Shown: positions 1 through 12,300 of the stretch, piece by piece | Position numbering within the stretch: position 1 is the first letter of the stretch | Layout of the letters: each line of letters starts with the position of its first letter | Assembly: GCF_001653235.2 (NCBI RefSeq) | Contig: NC_035793.1 | Coordinates: forward strand, 3,596,001 to 3,660,000 | Direction: 5' to 3' | Length of the DNA: 64,000 nt | Source: Pochonia chlamydosporia 170 | Lineage: Eukaryota; Ascomycota; Sordariomycetes; Hypocreales; Clavicipitaceae | The notes under the pieces: model-generated | Told to the model about the DNA's origin: nothing | The model's database searches: none | Seen by the model: only the letters and a program-made list of their open reading frames with translations | Position numbers and translations under genes: made by a program

Positions 1-862
1 CTGCCGTGCCCAAGGGGGCGGTTGATGAGAGTGGTGAGTCGATGGCCAAGGAAGACAAAGCGCTGCTGTTGTTCAGCTCCGACCTGCTCTGATTCAGAGA
101 CAAAGACGCCAGCGGGTGGATCGAGCCTGAATTTGTTCGAGTAGCAGGTATCCGTGTTGTCTGGTTTCCATCCGAAAGTGAACTGGTGCGTTGACTGGCC
201 ATGGATGGCCGGCGATGGTTGGGATGTTGGTAGAATGCGGATTGGTACAGCGTCGGGCGAGGAGTGGTTGATGTAGAGTGAAAGGACGAGTATGGATCGA
301 CGTCGTCGTCGTCCTCGGTGATGGTGGGAGAGTAACCAGTGGGCATGCCGTTGTCAAACGAGGCTCTCGAGTTGGCGTAGGACAGGGGGGGAGTTGAGGT
401 GTGAGGCGTCTGCTGGAAGGGGTGAATGAATGAGCCACCGTTGCGGCCACTGGTGGTAGTTGCGATGGAGGACGTGTGTGAGTTGCCGCTTGTTGATCGG
501 ACATGAGAATATTTTGAGCGCGATCCACCACCAACAGCACCACCACCATTCAGACCTGAGCCGGAGATGTCGGTTGCTGAGAATGAGAAGCTCACATCGC
601 GGGTAGGCCGAGCACCATTGCCAGTTGGTGTTGAGTAATGGTAAGATCCATCGCTGTCGTATGTGCCAAAATCGGAGCCAGCGGCAAGGCCAGGTGATGG
701 TTGGTCGTCCCAGCCGCGGTCGAGGTCGAGCGACGACTCCCGATCTGAGTGGTGAGAATGCAGCTTCTTGAGGATGGGCTTGACAACAGTGCGACTTCGC
801 GACTTGGAGATTTTCCCGCCGGAATGGCCAAAAGTGCCCGAATGAACCTGCATCGAGGTCAT
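1..862 (-). CDS. Ser-rich hypothetical protein, N-terminal 287 residues (3' end cut by window edge)
   Basis: The frame starting at the ATG at 862-860 stays open through 287 codons to the left edge, so the C-terminus is missing. An in-frame stop lies just upstream of this ATG, so it is the first possible in-frame start. The protein begins MTSMQVHSGTFGHSGGK, then has a basic patch (SKSRSRTVVKPILKK) and a long Ser/Thr/Gly/Asn-rich stretch with short acidic runs (TEDDDDVD near residue 185). No membrane segment, catalytic motif or folded domain can be seen, and it looks mostly disordered. The low-complexity but in-frame composition and the 5 kb of gene-free DNA upstream fit a regulatory protein, but that is inference. 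I do not recognise the family with certainty. I see no intron inside the visible part. Confidence 0.7.
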   Translation of the reverse strand, partial: MTSMQVHSGTFGHSGGKISKSRSRTVVKPILKKLHSHHSDRESSLDLDRGWDDQPSPGLAAGSDFGTYDSDGSYHYSTPTGNGARPTRDVSFSFSATDISGSGLNGGGAVGGGSRSKYSHVRSTSGNSHTSSIATTTSGRNGGSFIHPFQQTPHTSTPPLSYANSRASFDNGMPTGYSPTITEDDDDVDPYSSFHSTSTTPRPTLYQSAFYQHPNHRRPSMASQRTSSLSDGNQTTRIPATRTNSGSIHPLASLSLNQSRSELNNSSALSSLAIDSPLSSTAPLGTA

Positions 863-1954
863 TGTGCCGGCGGGCAATCAAGAGGAGGCGGCGGATATGT
901 GTTGCGGCTGTCAAGGGCAACGTAGCGAGGGGGCGGGTGCAATCAATTTAAAATGTTCTTGACCAGAGTGCGGCCTGCTCTGGTATGCGTTGTTGTCGTG
1001 GGCCGCCGCTGTGGTGGCCGTGGATGAATGTTGTTTTGGTATGTACGTGTCCGGGTCTTACACACTGCTACCAACTCGAACAACGCAGCCACTCACGCCA
1101 TTCTCACACTGATCAGTCTGCAGGTTTGTCGGCGTGTTATTCGGGGTGACACTGCGGCGTCGATGAACACAAGAAAAGCACCGGCTTCAGGGCGGGCAAA
1201 CAATCCAAGACGTGCGAGTACCCCCGAGGCAACACAATGAAGAGGATGAGGAGCTGACTTGGCCAGGAACAGAAACGGAACGGAAGGTGAAGTAAAATGA
1301 AGTGCACAAAACGGCGGGCAGACAGAGAGTAAGCAAAATGGCGAGATGAGGCACACGGTGGACGGGAAGTCCGGATGGACAGCAGACGAGGCACTAATAA
1401 GGAGGACTGGAACAAACAAAACGTCAACCCGGAAGCAGGCTCGAAGCACCCCGGACCGCTGAGACGCCACCAAGCTGCGCTCTGGGCTGTGATTGAGGAT
1501 CAATGAATGATTTGAGAGGGGCGGCTCGGACACTCGGACAGGGGGGGAGGGATTCGAATCGAAATGGAAGAAGAGCCAGACAGATTGGCTCTCTCTCACT
1601 GTCTCTCTGTCGTCCCTGATTGACTGACTGAACACACAATTTCAACGGGCCAAAGCAAACCCCGGCTGATTACGACAGGCGAGTGCGGCGAAGCGGTCTT
1701 GCGGGCTTCCGGTCTTGCGGTGTTGTGGTTGGCGGCTGGACAGATTGGATGGAAATCGTGAAATGGAGCCCGGTGGGCTGCCCAGCCCAAGATAGTAGCA
1801 GAGATGGATGGCCGGGTTCAGCCTCAAACAACTGTGAGGCGACAGCACGTGGGCGGCAGTGCCAATGCTGATGCTGACGCTGACGACGTCTGGGCTTTTC
1901 TTTGACTGCGAGAATCTCAGTCGTGCTCGTCTTTGACGCGTTTTCTTCGGACTG

Positions 1955-1974
1955 TGCAGTGCAGTGCAGTGCAG
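1955..1974. repeat. TGCAG tandem repeat
   Basis: Four consecutive TGCAG units in the non-coding region between the left-edge gene and the patatin pseudogene. A related TGCAC run occurs at 20351-20370. Confidence 0.8.
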
Positions 1975-2954
1975 TTCGGTATTCTAATCCGAGTTACTCG
2001 GGTAGATTTGACAGTGACAGAAGGGTAAGATTAGATGGACCGTCGATCCCAGGGGTCCAGCAGGGTCTAATAAGACAGATACCCAGACGGATGGGACGGT
2101 GGATGATGGGATTCTTTCTTGACGGAGGGATTTGGGGGGAACAGGGTATAAAAGGAAGGAGAAGCCATGGCCAGGGGTTCAGAGGGAGGAGAAACGAAAT
2201 AAAAGGACAACAAGCGAAAGGAGATGGTCTTGAATAAGCGTAAAAGCCGCGTCTTCTCGAAGGATAGCGAATTCCATTGCGTCAAATGAGAGTCGGCGCC
2301 GTTTGATGGTTATTTGGCTAGAGAGTCGCTTGTGTGACGAGAGCCACAGCGATTTGATGGATGGATGCTCAAGTGGATGGATGGTTTGGGTCTATGTTCT
2401 GTGGAGATCCATGATAGCAGCCAAGGCAGCCTAGCAGTATGGAGTCTGGTACGGAGTCTGGTACGGAGTACTCTGTAGCAGCATGGCATGGCGAATGGGT
2501 CAAGGCTCAAGCTTGTATGGTCTGGTCTGTCTCTGGCCCGTTTCATTAGACTTTTTGGCTTGAACCGTAATTGCTGCCGAGGATCAAATTGGACCTCATC
2601 TCGCAAACCGGCAAAAGAGATGGTGTCGCGTGCACTTGATTTGCAATTGACACGAACGCTGTACATGTCAAGGTGCTAATCTCCCATAGACTACGGACCT
2701 GGATGCAGCTGGCCGAGAGATGGATGCTGAGTACTCCGTAGATGATGGATGGACAGACTGGATGGATAGATGCTTCCACAGACCCAAGGACCAAGACAAA
2801 CTCGCCTCTTGCAGCGACGGCGGAAAGGCAGTGCGTTGACGCAAACCCAAATAGACGAAGAGGGATGACGATGCAGCCAGATTGCAGATTGGAGACACAG
2901 ACGCCGACACAGACGCAGATGCTCTTTGATACAGAATGCAAATGCACTCACCGT

Positions 2955-2993
2955 GATGCAGACGCAGATGCAGATGCAGATGCGAATGCAGAC
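2955..2993. repeat. Degenerate GATGCA hexamer repeat
   Basis: About six imperfect hexamer units based on GATGCA/GACGCA follow each other without interruption. The run sits in non-coding DNA close to where the pyrimidine bias switches strand (about 3 kb), so it may lie in a divergent promoter region. Confidence 0.8.
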
Positions 2994-3300
2994 ATTCCGC
3001 CGCCACAGTCAGCAACTTTCATGCCGAATTGCTCGTTCATGTACAGCCGAGCTGTCGTGAGTTGACTGCAACTCGACAAGGCGCACGTTCTTTATTTATT
3101 CACCCTTATCATCCCGATCGTCCAGTCGAGATGCCGCTGCTTCTCCTGCTGGTCTCGGTTTTGTGTCGCCCGTTTCCTGGACACCCACCACAAATGATGT
3201 GAACTAGACAGGACAGTTTGAATCTGGATCTTGCAAATCGGCGCATTCCCCAACACCCACCAGACATCTAATGGACCATACCAGCATCTCATCGCACTCT

Positions 3301-3320
3301 CCTCACCTCACCTCACCTCC
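3301..3320. repeat. CCTCA tandem repeat
   Basis: Three CCTCA units followed by CCTCC within a plus-strand pyrimidine-rich tract of leader type. Confidence 0.75.
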
Positions 3321-6191
3321 GCGATATCCAATCCTCCCACCCTCCGCATCAAATGCAGATTGTGGCGTTCCCTGCCTGTCGACCGCAAAGGTCGGTCACA
3401 CCTGACCAGACACAAAAACTGCAATCCTGCGACCAGACTCCTTCTGCACCCAACGGCAATTTTCTGATCCAGCGGTCTGAAGCCTGGAGTCTCTTCTCTT
3501 CTCCTCTCTTCTCCAGTCCATCTTGGCCTTGCGCGGTTTCCAGTACCCCGTCTGCCTGATTCAGCTAGAGAACCTGGAAGAGGCTGCACATGGCGTCCAA
3601 ATATGGTTCGAGGTGTTTCTTGTGTTTCTTTCAAAAGAGTCAAGTGCATGTGGAGAGAGCCATTTGTTTCTCTCTGTTTACTCCGTTGTTTTTAGTTTAT
3701 TTCCCCCCGCCTCTGCCGAGATGCTCCATGTCGCTCTCCACATTTGGATTCTTTGACTCTCACCATGTCATCTCGTCTCATTCTTGGATGTGAGCTCCTT
3801 GTCTATCGGCCGGTTGTTGCGGGTAACTCAAGCAGCAGTTATCTCATCAAAAACTCTGTTCCATATCTCTCACACCATGTCCCGTCGCCACAGTCGTCTT
3901 TTTTTCAAATCATGAAACCAATCGTGTTTGACGCCAATGCGGACCAATCTCATTTTACACTTTTGCCAACTACCAGTTTGCTTCTGTGTGACGTCTGGTC
4001 CTACAGAGCGCATTAGATGCCACCAGACTTTCAACGTTGGATGAGTCCCCTATGCCACAGGCTGGCTGACACAGCACAGCTCTTTGCACAGCAAATACAA
4101 CAAAGGGCCGAAGTTGAGCGGCGAGGCGGGCATTTCCAGTCCAGCCCAGACCTGACCAGACCCATGGGACTTAAGTCACGCAAGGTTGAGATAACAGATC
4201 TGGACCCCGCTGTTCAAATCTTCTGATCTTGCTGCTTGTGGCTAATCTCCCGCAACGTCAAGCTGCAGCTGAGTGTGGCCGTGAACGATATGACGGTGAC
4301 AGTCTACGCATCAAGAGGCGCAGTCCCTTCTACTCTTTGACATTACGGATTCAGATCTCCCTCCTCGAGTACAATGCCACGACACACTGCCAATACACAA
4401 TTGTCAGTGTCATCCTCCATTCCTTTCACTCCGCAGAATTCTTCATGAACCATGCACCAAACATCTTGGCAACTTGGCTCCCTCGAAACAGGTTCAAACC
4501 CAAGCCAGCGCCACAACCTTCCTAATCCAACAATCTGGTGCTCTTAACCTCATGTAAGCCGGAGACTGATGGCCAACATACTGGAGATTTTACCCACTCA
4601 CTCACATCAAAGTGAGGGGAATTGATAAACAAGCCGAGCCTCATGTCGTCCCCGTCATCCTATCATGCACTGCTAAGCCAACACGTCCATCTCATCGCAT
4701 CTCATCCATCCATCCATCCCTCCGCTATTTATGGCTCAACCCAGTTCCAAACACGTAGCCTCCTCGTCCTTGTCTCCGTCCCGCGTTGGAACCCTGGCGT
4801 CTCGGTACGGAACACATGAGACACTGTTTCCAACAAATGCACACCGTATTTGCATTTGCATTTCCATTCATTTTCATTTCATTTTGTTTACTGTAACTTC
4901 ACCGCAATGTAAAGCCCCCTTCCAAATCAGTGCAAACCAGTCTGTCAACGTTGCATCCCGAACCAACACTTGTATCAAATGCCTCACTTCTCCAGTGTGG
5001 CAAACAAAACCAACGCCATCAACACGCCTCTTCCATCTTCCGCAAGGCGTCCAGTTCCCTGAATCGCCGACTTACGATTGCCCGTCCCAACCCAACCCGT
5101 CTTACCTACCCCCTCCTTTCACAAAGAAAAAGCGTCTCGGCCATGTGTCTTGGTCCCCTTTATGGCTCGGGGCGTCCGAGGCAGACTTGAACAAAGAGGG
5201 GTTCTGATTCAGGTTCAGTTCGGGGCTGCAAACTAGTCGTTATGTGTGCCGTAGTGTTCTTTTTGTCCTTTCCCATTGTGTTGCGCGACTTCAGCTTGAT
5301 TGTTTTTTTGGGAGCTATTGGGCTGGGCTGAGAGCTGAGAGTGGGGGTTTGTTCAGTTCCGGGTAGTCGGTACGGCCAATCAGTTCAATATCACTCGATA
5401 AATCTGATGAAGCGTGGTGTTTGGGATGATAATTCTCATGGTGGATGAATTGCGTGGAATGGTGTTTGCTGCACTGGATATGGTACATCTTATGAGGTGA
5501 TGCAGATTAAATTTTTCTATGTATAGGTGTATGTAGGAGTTGGAACTGCTAGGTTTGGTGTACATGGCATTCAAGCTGTGTTGTCGTATTGGATGAGTGA
5601 GATGTGGCGCTCTTTTGCTTTATGTGAAAATTAAACGTTCTTATGCGGTTCAACCTTATTTTTTATGAGTAGAGAACAGTTCGAGCTGAGTTTAGGCTTT
5701 TCTTGTTCGTGGTGTTGCTGGAGAATATGATTGTGTGCTTATCATGTATGAAAATGTATCAGCACCCAAGAACTTGCACTCAATAGATCGTATGCCGTAT
5801 TGCAAGATTTTAGTAGTCTTGTTCACCCATTTCACATTCAGTGCAAGTGTTCGTCACATATGCCACATGGACAGGTACATACGTAGAATATGTGTTGTGT
5901 ATATGTTGTCACTTTTCCTTGGTGGTGCCTCACCAACACACCTGCTGTTCCATGTGACTTCATGATGTGCAGGGTAGGCCAATCAATCAAGAACGAAAAC
6001 ACTCAATAACCAACCTGAGATGTGAAATCGGTGGTCAGGATTTTTGGAACCAACTACCTAGGTAGGTAGTAGGTAGTGCATGAGCCAAGGAGAAAAGGAG
6101 CAAGAAAACAAGAGGGCAAGAGCTTTGCAAACTCCTGCAGGTTTGTGAGCTTACTCCCGCCAATCTCGCTTGTTGCTAATGGCTATAACAT

Positions 6192-9100
6192 ATGAGTGAC
6201 AAGGCTCAAGATGAAGGCGAGAGAACAAGTCCAGCTACTATATCAAGCCCAATTGATTGCGTACTTATTCCATTTTGTGACCCTGGGGATATAGTGTTCA
6301 TGAATGGAATGACGCAAGTCATGTACTTGATGCACTTTCTGTTACTTCCCTTCCTCCAGCGTTGATTATCGTCCTGAACGGTCCAACCATCGAGAATGAG
6401 TCGTGGATTTCTGTTGACCACCATGCTGTAACCAGAGACTTCTTCAAGGCTGTCGAACACGAGATCGAGGAAAACACAACCCTCGTGAAATGGCTAAGAA
6501 GGCAAGTCCATCTCCTCCCAACAGCACTTTTCTTCTGCTCCTGTTCAAATATGTCCGAGTTTTTTTGTGACACAATATTGCTGCGAGGTCTATTATAATT
6601 AACCACTTACTGACAATCTGAGAAGCAGGGTGACAAGTCCATGAAAGACTTATTGCTGCGAAACTTCCCCAGCGTCCATGTACATGATATACCTCTGGAA
6701 AACTTTGGGAGTCTGGGCAATTCTGGGTAATCATGCCGCAGATTAATCGGCTTGTCCACCGAATCAGGCAAGATGCGAATTCAGTCCAGAAAAGGCGAGC
6801 CGAAACCTTGTCCCTGTTCGACGCCAAACAGCTCAGCATTGTGTTCGATTATGCATTTAAACATCTGGTGTCAGGCACCGACGAGCCTTTTGACCTCAGC
6901 CAGTGCAGGCAACAAGTGTCACTTCCAGCAACGGTCGAAGGTCGTTTTGCGGAATTTCTCGGTAAATGCATGAGAAGCTCTGGAAATGTTAACTTCGAGG
7001 CTACTGCTGCTGTGGTTGGGTTTTGTATCTTGCGGAATTCGATGAAGAAGGAGAGTTCAGGTTAGTATAGTCTCAACTCTCAACATCCTCGACAGACATG
7101 TACACCCCTTTCCGCTTACATATTGACAATCCTGCGAGTAAAAAGACCTACTACATCCATCGGCGGTTCTCAGTACTGAAATGAGGCAAATACTTTGCCG
7201 GGCTTTGGACCAGTTTCTCAGCGACAGCCAGCAATGTACCTACCTCAACCCGGAGACTGGCGACGGATGTGTGAACACTAGAATTGGGCATGCAAAAGGT
7301 CACCAATCTGCAAGCGGCTCATTCATTGGCGAAGGCGCCTTCGTGGATGGAGCTTTCGGTACCGATAGATTTCTCGAAAAGGTGAACGACACGATAGCCA
7401 GCGCCATTCGGGACATGAGTAAGAGTGTTGATGGCAACAAGCAGGCAAGGCTGAGTTTCGCAGCCGAACGGCACAGAGACCTGCTCGGTTCCATGCCTGA
7501 TCGGTCTTTTTGGACTGAAATCCTCAGCTTTAGATGGATGGGTGTATTTGAACTTATGTTCAGACTCTGGACTGGATCGCTGTTAGCCCTTCGAGCGAGC
7601 GTCTGCTATGCTTGTCTGTTTGGGCGTTCGGAATACACCTTGCCATGCTCACACGTCATTTGCTTTGATTGCATAAAAGAGTTTGACGAAACACCGCCGG
7701 AAACAAAATATCCAGGCACGGCTATGCATAGGGAGTGTGTTCTATGTTCGTCTAGGGAGAACAAGGTTGGAACCTGGCCGTATTGCGTCGAGTATCAGCC
7801 GGATCTGGGTGGCATACGTGTGCTGTCTCTTGACGGCGGCGGCGTGTGAGGCATAATCCAGCTTTCAATCCTCAAACGCCTGGAATCGCTGGTCGACCTT
7901 GACATGCCTTTGGGCGAGCACTTTGACATGATCGTTGGGACAACTGTTGGTAAGTCGAATGACAAGATTCCAACGCCAAGGCACCGGCTAATATGAAGCA
8001 GGAGGATTGATTGCTCTAGGTCTCGGCATCCACAACTTCAACGCGCAAGAAATGATGAGGCACTTCAGATCTCTCTGCAGAGATGGCATGGAGCGAAAAG
8101 CTCTTACCAAAAGCCAATGGTTCGGGTGGGCCGTGAGGCTTCTCACCAGCTCCATATACAAAACCTACGAACTAGAGAATGCTTTGAAGGCAATATTTGG
8201 CACCAAGACGCTTTTTGGATACCACAATGGTGCCTCCAAGGTTGCGGTGACGACTACTGTGAGCGCTGAGACCCGATTGCTTGCCAACTACCACTGGGGT
8301 GACGACAAGAGGTATCTGAACGCAGATGTTCGTACATGGCTCGCGTATGTTGACGTTTCCATGCTTCCTTTTTCATTGTCCCGTTGAAATATGAACTTGT
8401 ATCTGATGTTGACTCAGTGCCCGATGTACTTCAGCCGCTCCCATGTATTTTGAATCGGGCCGGCATGACGGCGTTGATTGCCGGGACGGCGGATTGATAG
8501 AGAATAACCCCCTACAGATTGCAGTGAACGAGGCGAGGAAGCTTTGGGGTACGGACGCATCGTTTGACATTGTCACCTCTATTGGGTGTGGAAAGGCATA
8601 CAAGCCGCAGCCTGCTCCAACGTCGACGTTTGTCATCAGCGGTTGGGTAGAGGAGCTTTTCAAAACACTTATCGAGACTATGAACGGCCACAAAGCATGG
8701 GAGAAGTTCTACGACGACTCGGGTAATGATATGCTGGACCGATGCGAGCGATTGAACGTGCTGTTGAAGGACGAGATCGAGCCAGAACTCGACGATGTCA
8801 GCGCTATTAGCCGACTGGAAGACCTAGCCAAATCGTACTACTTTCACTACCAGCCTAGAAAAGGACAGTTTCGGCTATTTCAGGACGAGTAGAAGAGGAT
8901 GGGCTCACGGTTCCGGCTAACAGACACAAAGCTTCTTTGTACTTCTTCGAGCTGATATCCATCACGCATATCGACGAAGTTGCCATCGTCAAGGGCTGAA
9001 TCTGTTATCGTTTGCGACCAGGTCGAGAGTCCCACCAACGCCTTATTGGACAAACTTCACATTTCAAGATCCGTGGCCAGACGGTCAATATGCCGCAGCT

Positions 9101-9334
9101 TCAAAAGGAAGAGAGGTTAATGTTGGAGGTGTCTTTTCAGCAACAAGTTTCACAGAATTCCGATCCACTACGGATTGATGTCAAGTTGGACCGTGTCGAG
9201 TATTATATCAGCATCAGTGGATTTCCAATGACGTTGCAGGTGAGTTTGCTCTTCAGATGTTAACACGCCAAAGAGACTGGGACGCTGACTATCACTATTA
9301 CCAGTCGTTGAAGTCGTATTGGGCTACGAAATAG
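6192..9334 (+). pseudogene. Patatin-like phospholipase with RING-type zinc finger, multiply disrupted
   Basis: Recognisable pieces in order: N-terminal segment from ATG 6192 (SPIDCVLIPFCDPGDIVFMNG); a conserved piece with VLNGPTIENESWIS (about 6360-6500); MPQINRLVHRIRQDAN (6733-7062); ALDQFLSDSQQCTY (7181 on); a C3HC4-like zinc finger (about 7600-7755, CYACLF...CSHVICFDC...CVLC); then the patatin core LSLDGGGV, a T/V nucleophile-elbow segment, DGGLIENNP (8490) and a C-terminal domain ending SLKSYWATK. Clean introns are 7950-8001, 8345-8417 and 9240-9304. Lesions: shift near 6305-6311, shift and TAA at 6728-6730, an unresolved junction at 7060-7180, TGA 7847-7849 where the family has Arg in GGGxRG, GXSXG changed to GTTVG (ACT at 7943-7945), a shift near 8880-8890 and TGA 8997-8999. 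The family normally cleaves lipid acyl esters with a Ser/Asp dyad; this copy cannot. Confidence 0.85.
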
Positions 9335-12300
9335 ATGTTTTAGTTAGCGGACGGAAGTGAGAACCCGCAATCTTAGTCTAGATAGAATAGACACCTTTCG
9401 AACATGATCCAAGAACAAAGCCTCCGGCCGTTATTTTTCTATAGTCACTTCCGGAAGAATACACCCCTGAATGAGCTACTCGACTACTTCCTTTACACTA
9501 GTTGCATCTTGTATGCGGCATATCAAATCTGTCATAATGCCCCAGTCGTGGTCAGGTGCAACATTTGCCGGCAACAACTAGACATTCCACATACCATCCA
9601 CCTCTCCGCCTTTCAATAGGGTCATATACTCCTACAAGCGAAAATAAGCTTCTATTGTACATCTCGCGGTTGTTCAAATCGAGTCTCTTGGAGGCTGCGC
9701 CTGCAATGTGGAACAGCATTTACAAACGGGATGCGGCCACCGCTCTCACATTCCAGGGTGACAACAGCATAGGAATCGCAAATGTCAGGAAAATCTGGAT
9801 GCAACCGTCTTAATCCATAACAGTTGAGCTATTAATCTAATGAAAAGAAACCCAGTCAGAGGCTGACAGCCTTGTTTTTCCTTTGGAAAAACGGACATGG
9901 AGGGAATTTGGGCAATGTGCGCATTCCCACAGTGGACTCTTAGAATGCATATACGCGGTCCATACTGAAATGAGATGTATCAGTTATCCATCTGCTCGGG
10001 GTGTCACTTGAACGGCTCGTCTCGTTGAAATTTAACTTGAATAATATACGATACCCGCCAGCCAACTGAAATAAGACCTCATTGCCATTGTCGACGGGCT
10101 GGCAAAATCTGCCACTCCCCAGGGTTTGATATAGCGCATACGGAGGGAACGCCGGGACCTGATATCTTATATCAATTAAAAGGAGATAAAGCATAGGCTG
10201 CGGTGTCCCAAATGGCTCGTATTCTAGCTCTGAAAGATGGAGAAATGGCCAATTTGCACATTCTGTACCCACTCGAATGCATTCTGTCAACTTCGTAACC
10301 GACCTCACTGGTTGAAGCATACAACATCTGCAGAGCTCACCTTTTTCTCTGTTCACCGCAACTCTCGGACTTTTTCGGCTCCCATCATCATTGGATTCCA
10401 AGTTTGTTACACAGCATCTCGGGATATTACTCGGTATATAAGGTGCTTGATCCCAGCACCAACAGATGCAGTCGTGTTAGTTCAAACGTCTGAGAGCGGA
10501 GAGGAGAATCAGTAATTAGGAATATGGGCGATGTCAGGTGGTGCGCCATGTAATTGGTAGAACGTGTGAGCACGCTTGAAGCACTTGCCAGCCGGCTCCG
10601 GCGGCCGTATTAAACTTGTCGAGATCTCAGCCAACATGTGGCCCCGTCTTCCATGGCAGGAGGTTCCTGGAAAACAGGTAAGTTTGTGCACTGACTGTTA
10701 GACAGATCCCATGAGTGGAGATCCTGAACCATGAATGACAGCCGCCATAGATTGGTTCCCATTTTGAGATTCTGCCAAATGGCGTGCCCGTATCGTGAGT
10801 GCGGTGATCCGGAGCTCATGACATTTGCCCCATTCACCATTGCATGTGCTATCACGGCGAGTGGTACTGGCACACATTGAGTGCCAACTGGAAACTCTTC
10901 CGACAAGTTGTCATTGTAAATACGGCTTGGACGGCTCTCAACATCTAGATATTTTGTTGTCTCTTTTCCCAGCCAGGACGCTTGTCTCTGTCTCTGGAGC
11001 GGGCCGAAGTGCCCACTCTGCCAAGGATACGCCAGCTGTGCCATGTCCAATTAATTTCTGTCACATGCTGTAGCTAGATTGGTTGAAGACTCGGGGGCCG
11101 ATATGAGGCGCGGAAATATATGGAATTGCCATTAATGGAAAGGTATGATGGTCAATCGCTGCGAGGTACGAGATCGGCCAGCCAGAGTTGCTGATAGAGG
11201 CAAGGATGTTCAAATTACCGATTTCAATTTCATGCACGGAGCACAACCAGAATGCTCCATAGAGTAGACAAGAATACTCAACAGATTGATTGAACAACGT
11301 GGCTAGCGGTTGGCGGCTTGTAACATCGCTGATGTGTGTATAAGAATAAAGGGTTATCCAAGAGGGAAATTTGGTACTGAATAGAGCTTCAACAACATGA
11401 TGACTTTTTTGCGTCAATAGATCTCTTTGTCTTGCACTAATGTCCCGTCAGTATCCGACTTGATGATACATGGTGCATCGGGGCAACAACTTCAGATGTC
11501 TTGGTAAACACCGGGCCGAGGTTCTTGAGCAAGAGTATCCAGCACTTCTCGAGGTCAGTAGGTAGTTTCGATAAGCCAATATTTCAAACTCTTCAATGGT
11601 CATCGGATGCTTGTTTCACTGTAGGGAAGAGTTGGTCGGGGTGCCTGGCTGTGCCCATGTCTCACATACGATTCACAAAGCAGACATGCCGGGCAAACAA
11701 AATGAGACAGGGGACCGAGCTTTCAACTACTCTGTGCAGGGCTATCCAAATCATATCCTGGCACCCGTCATGCCAAGGCTGTCTGCCCAGGCTTGAAGTC
11801 GCTGCAGTCGAGATGTTGAAGGAATAAGTGTAGCATGCCTCAATTAATGTAATAGCATGAGGGTAATTGCAGGAATATTGCTTCATGCACGGCCGACAAG
11901 TATCTGACCAAGGCTGCTCACCTCTAATTGACCCATGGAGATGCTTTGAGGTACAAGGTAACAGTGCTTTTGTCCCTCATGGAAACTTTTATGGTTCAGA
12001 CAAATACATGGACAATATTTGTCTTATAAACTTGTGAGTAGGGTGATAGGGGCGTTCTTGGGGCCGGTTGGCTATTGAGATGTCCGTGGCACTGTTGATT
12101 CGGAGTTGGCCTCCAGTCTCCACGTTCAGACACCACTCTGTGGTCTTCTCACGTAGGCATCCGAATTATTCATTCGTCACCACGTCCTTGACGACAAAGT
12201 AATAGGATGTTTTTGCTGCTTCGACCGGCAAAGAAATCACTGCGGACGCAAAACCCAGCCGGTGCCATTAAATCTCCGGTTCTTCCTCGCTGCAGCTCTG

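Larger units (their letters stand above)
863..6191. other. 5.3 kb intergenic region / long leader of the left-edge gene
   Basis: No convincing coding frame. From about 1250 to 2250 the minus strand is pyrimidine-rich, as expected of promoter and leader DNA for the minus-strand gene ending at 862. From about 3100 to 5200 the plus strand is pyrimidine-rich, suggesting a plus-strand leader or non-coding transcript. From 5215 to 5950 the plus strand turns T/G-rich like a 3' UTR. A TATA-like element, gtataaaagg, lies at about 2147. Several short tandem repeats and copies of a GTACGGAGTAC motif (2449-2471, 2731-2740) are present. The short open frames here (up to about 180 codons) have ill-assorted composition and I do not support them as genes. 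Confidence 0.5.

Noticed and set aside
1093..1635. 180-codon minus-strand frame upstream of the left-edge gene
   Set aside because: Phe/Ser/Pro-rich translation of a pyrimidine-rich leader; not protein-like.
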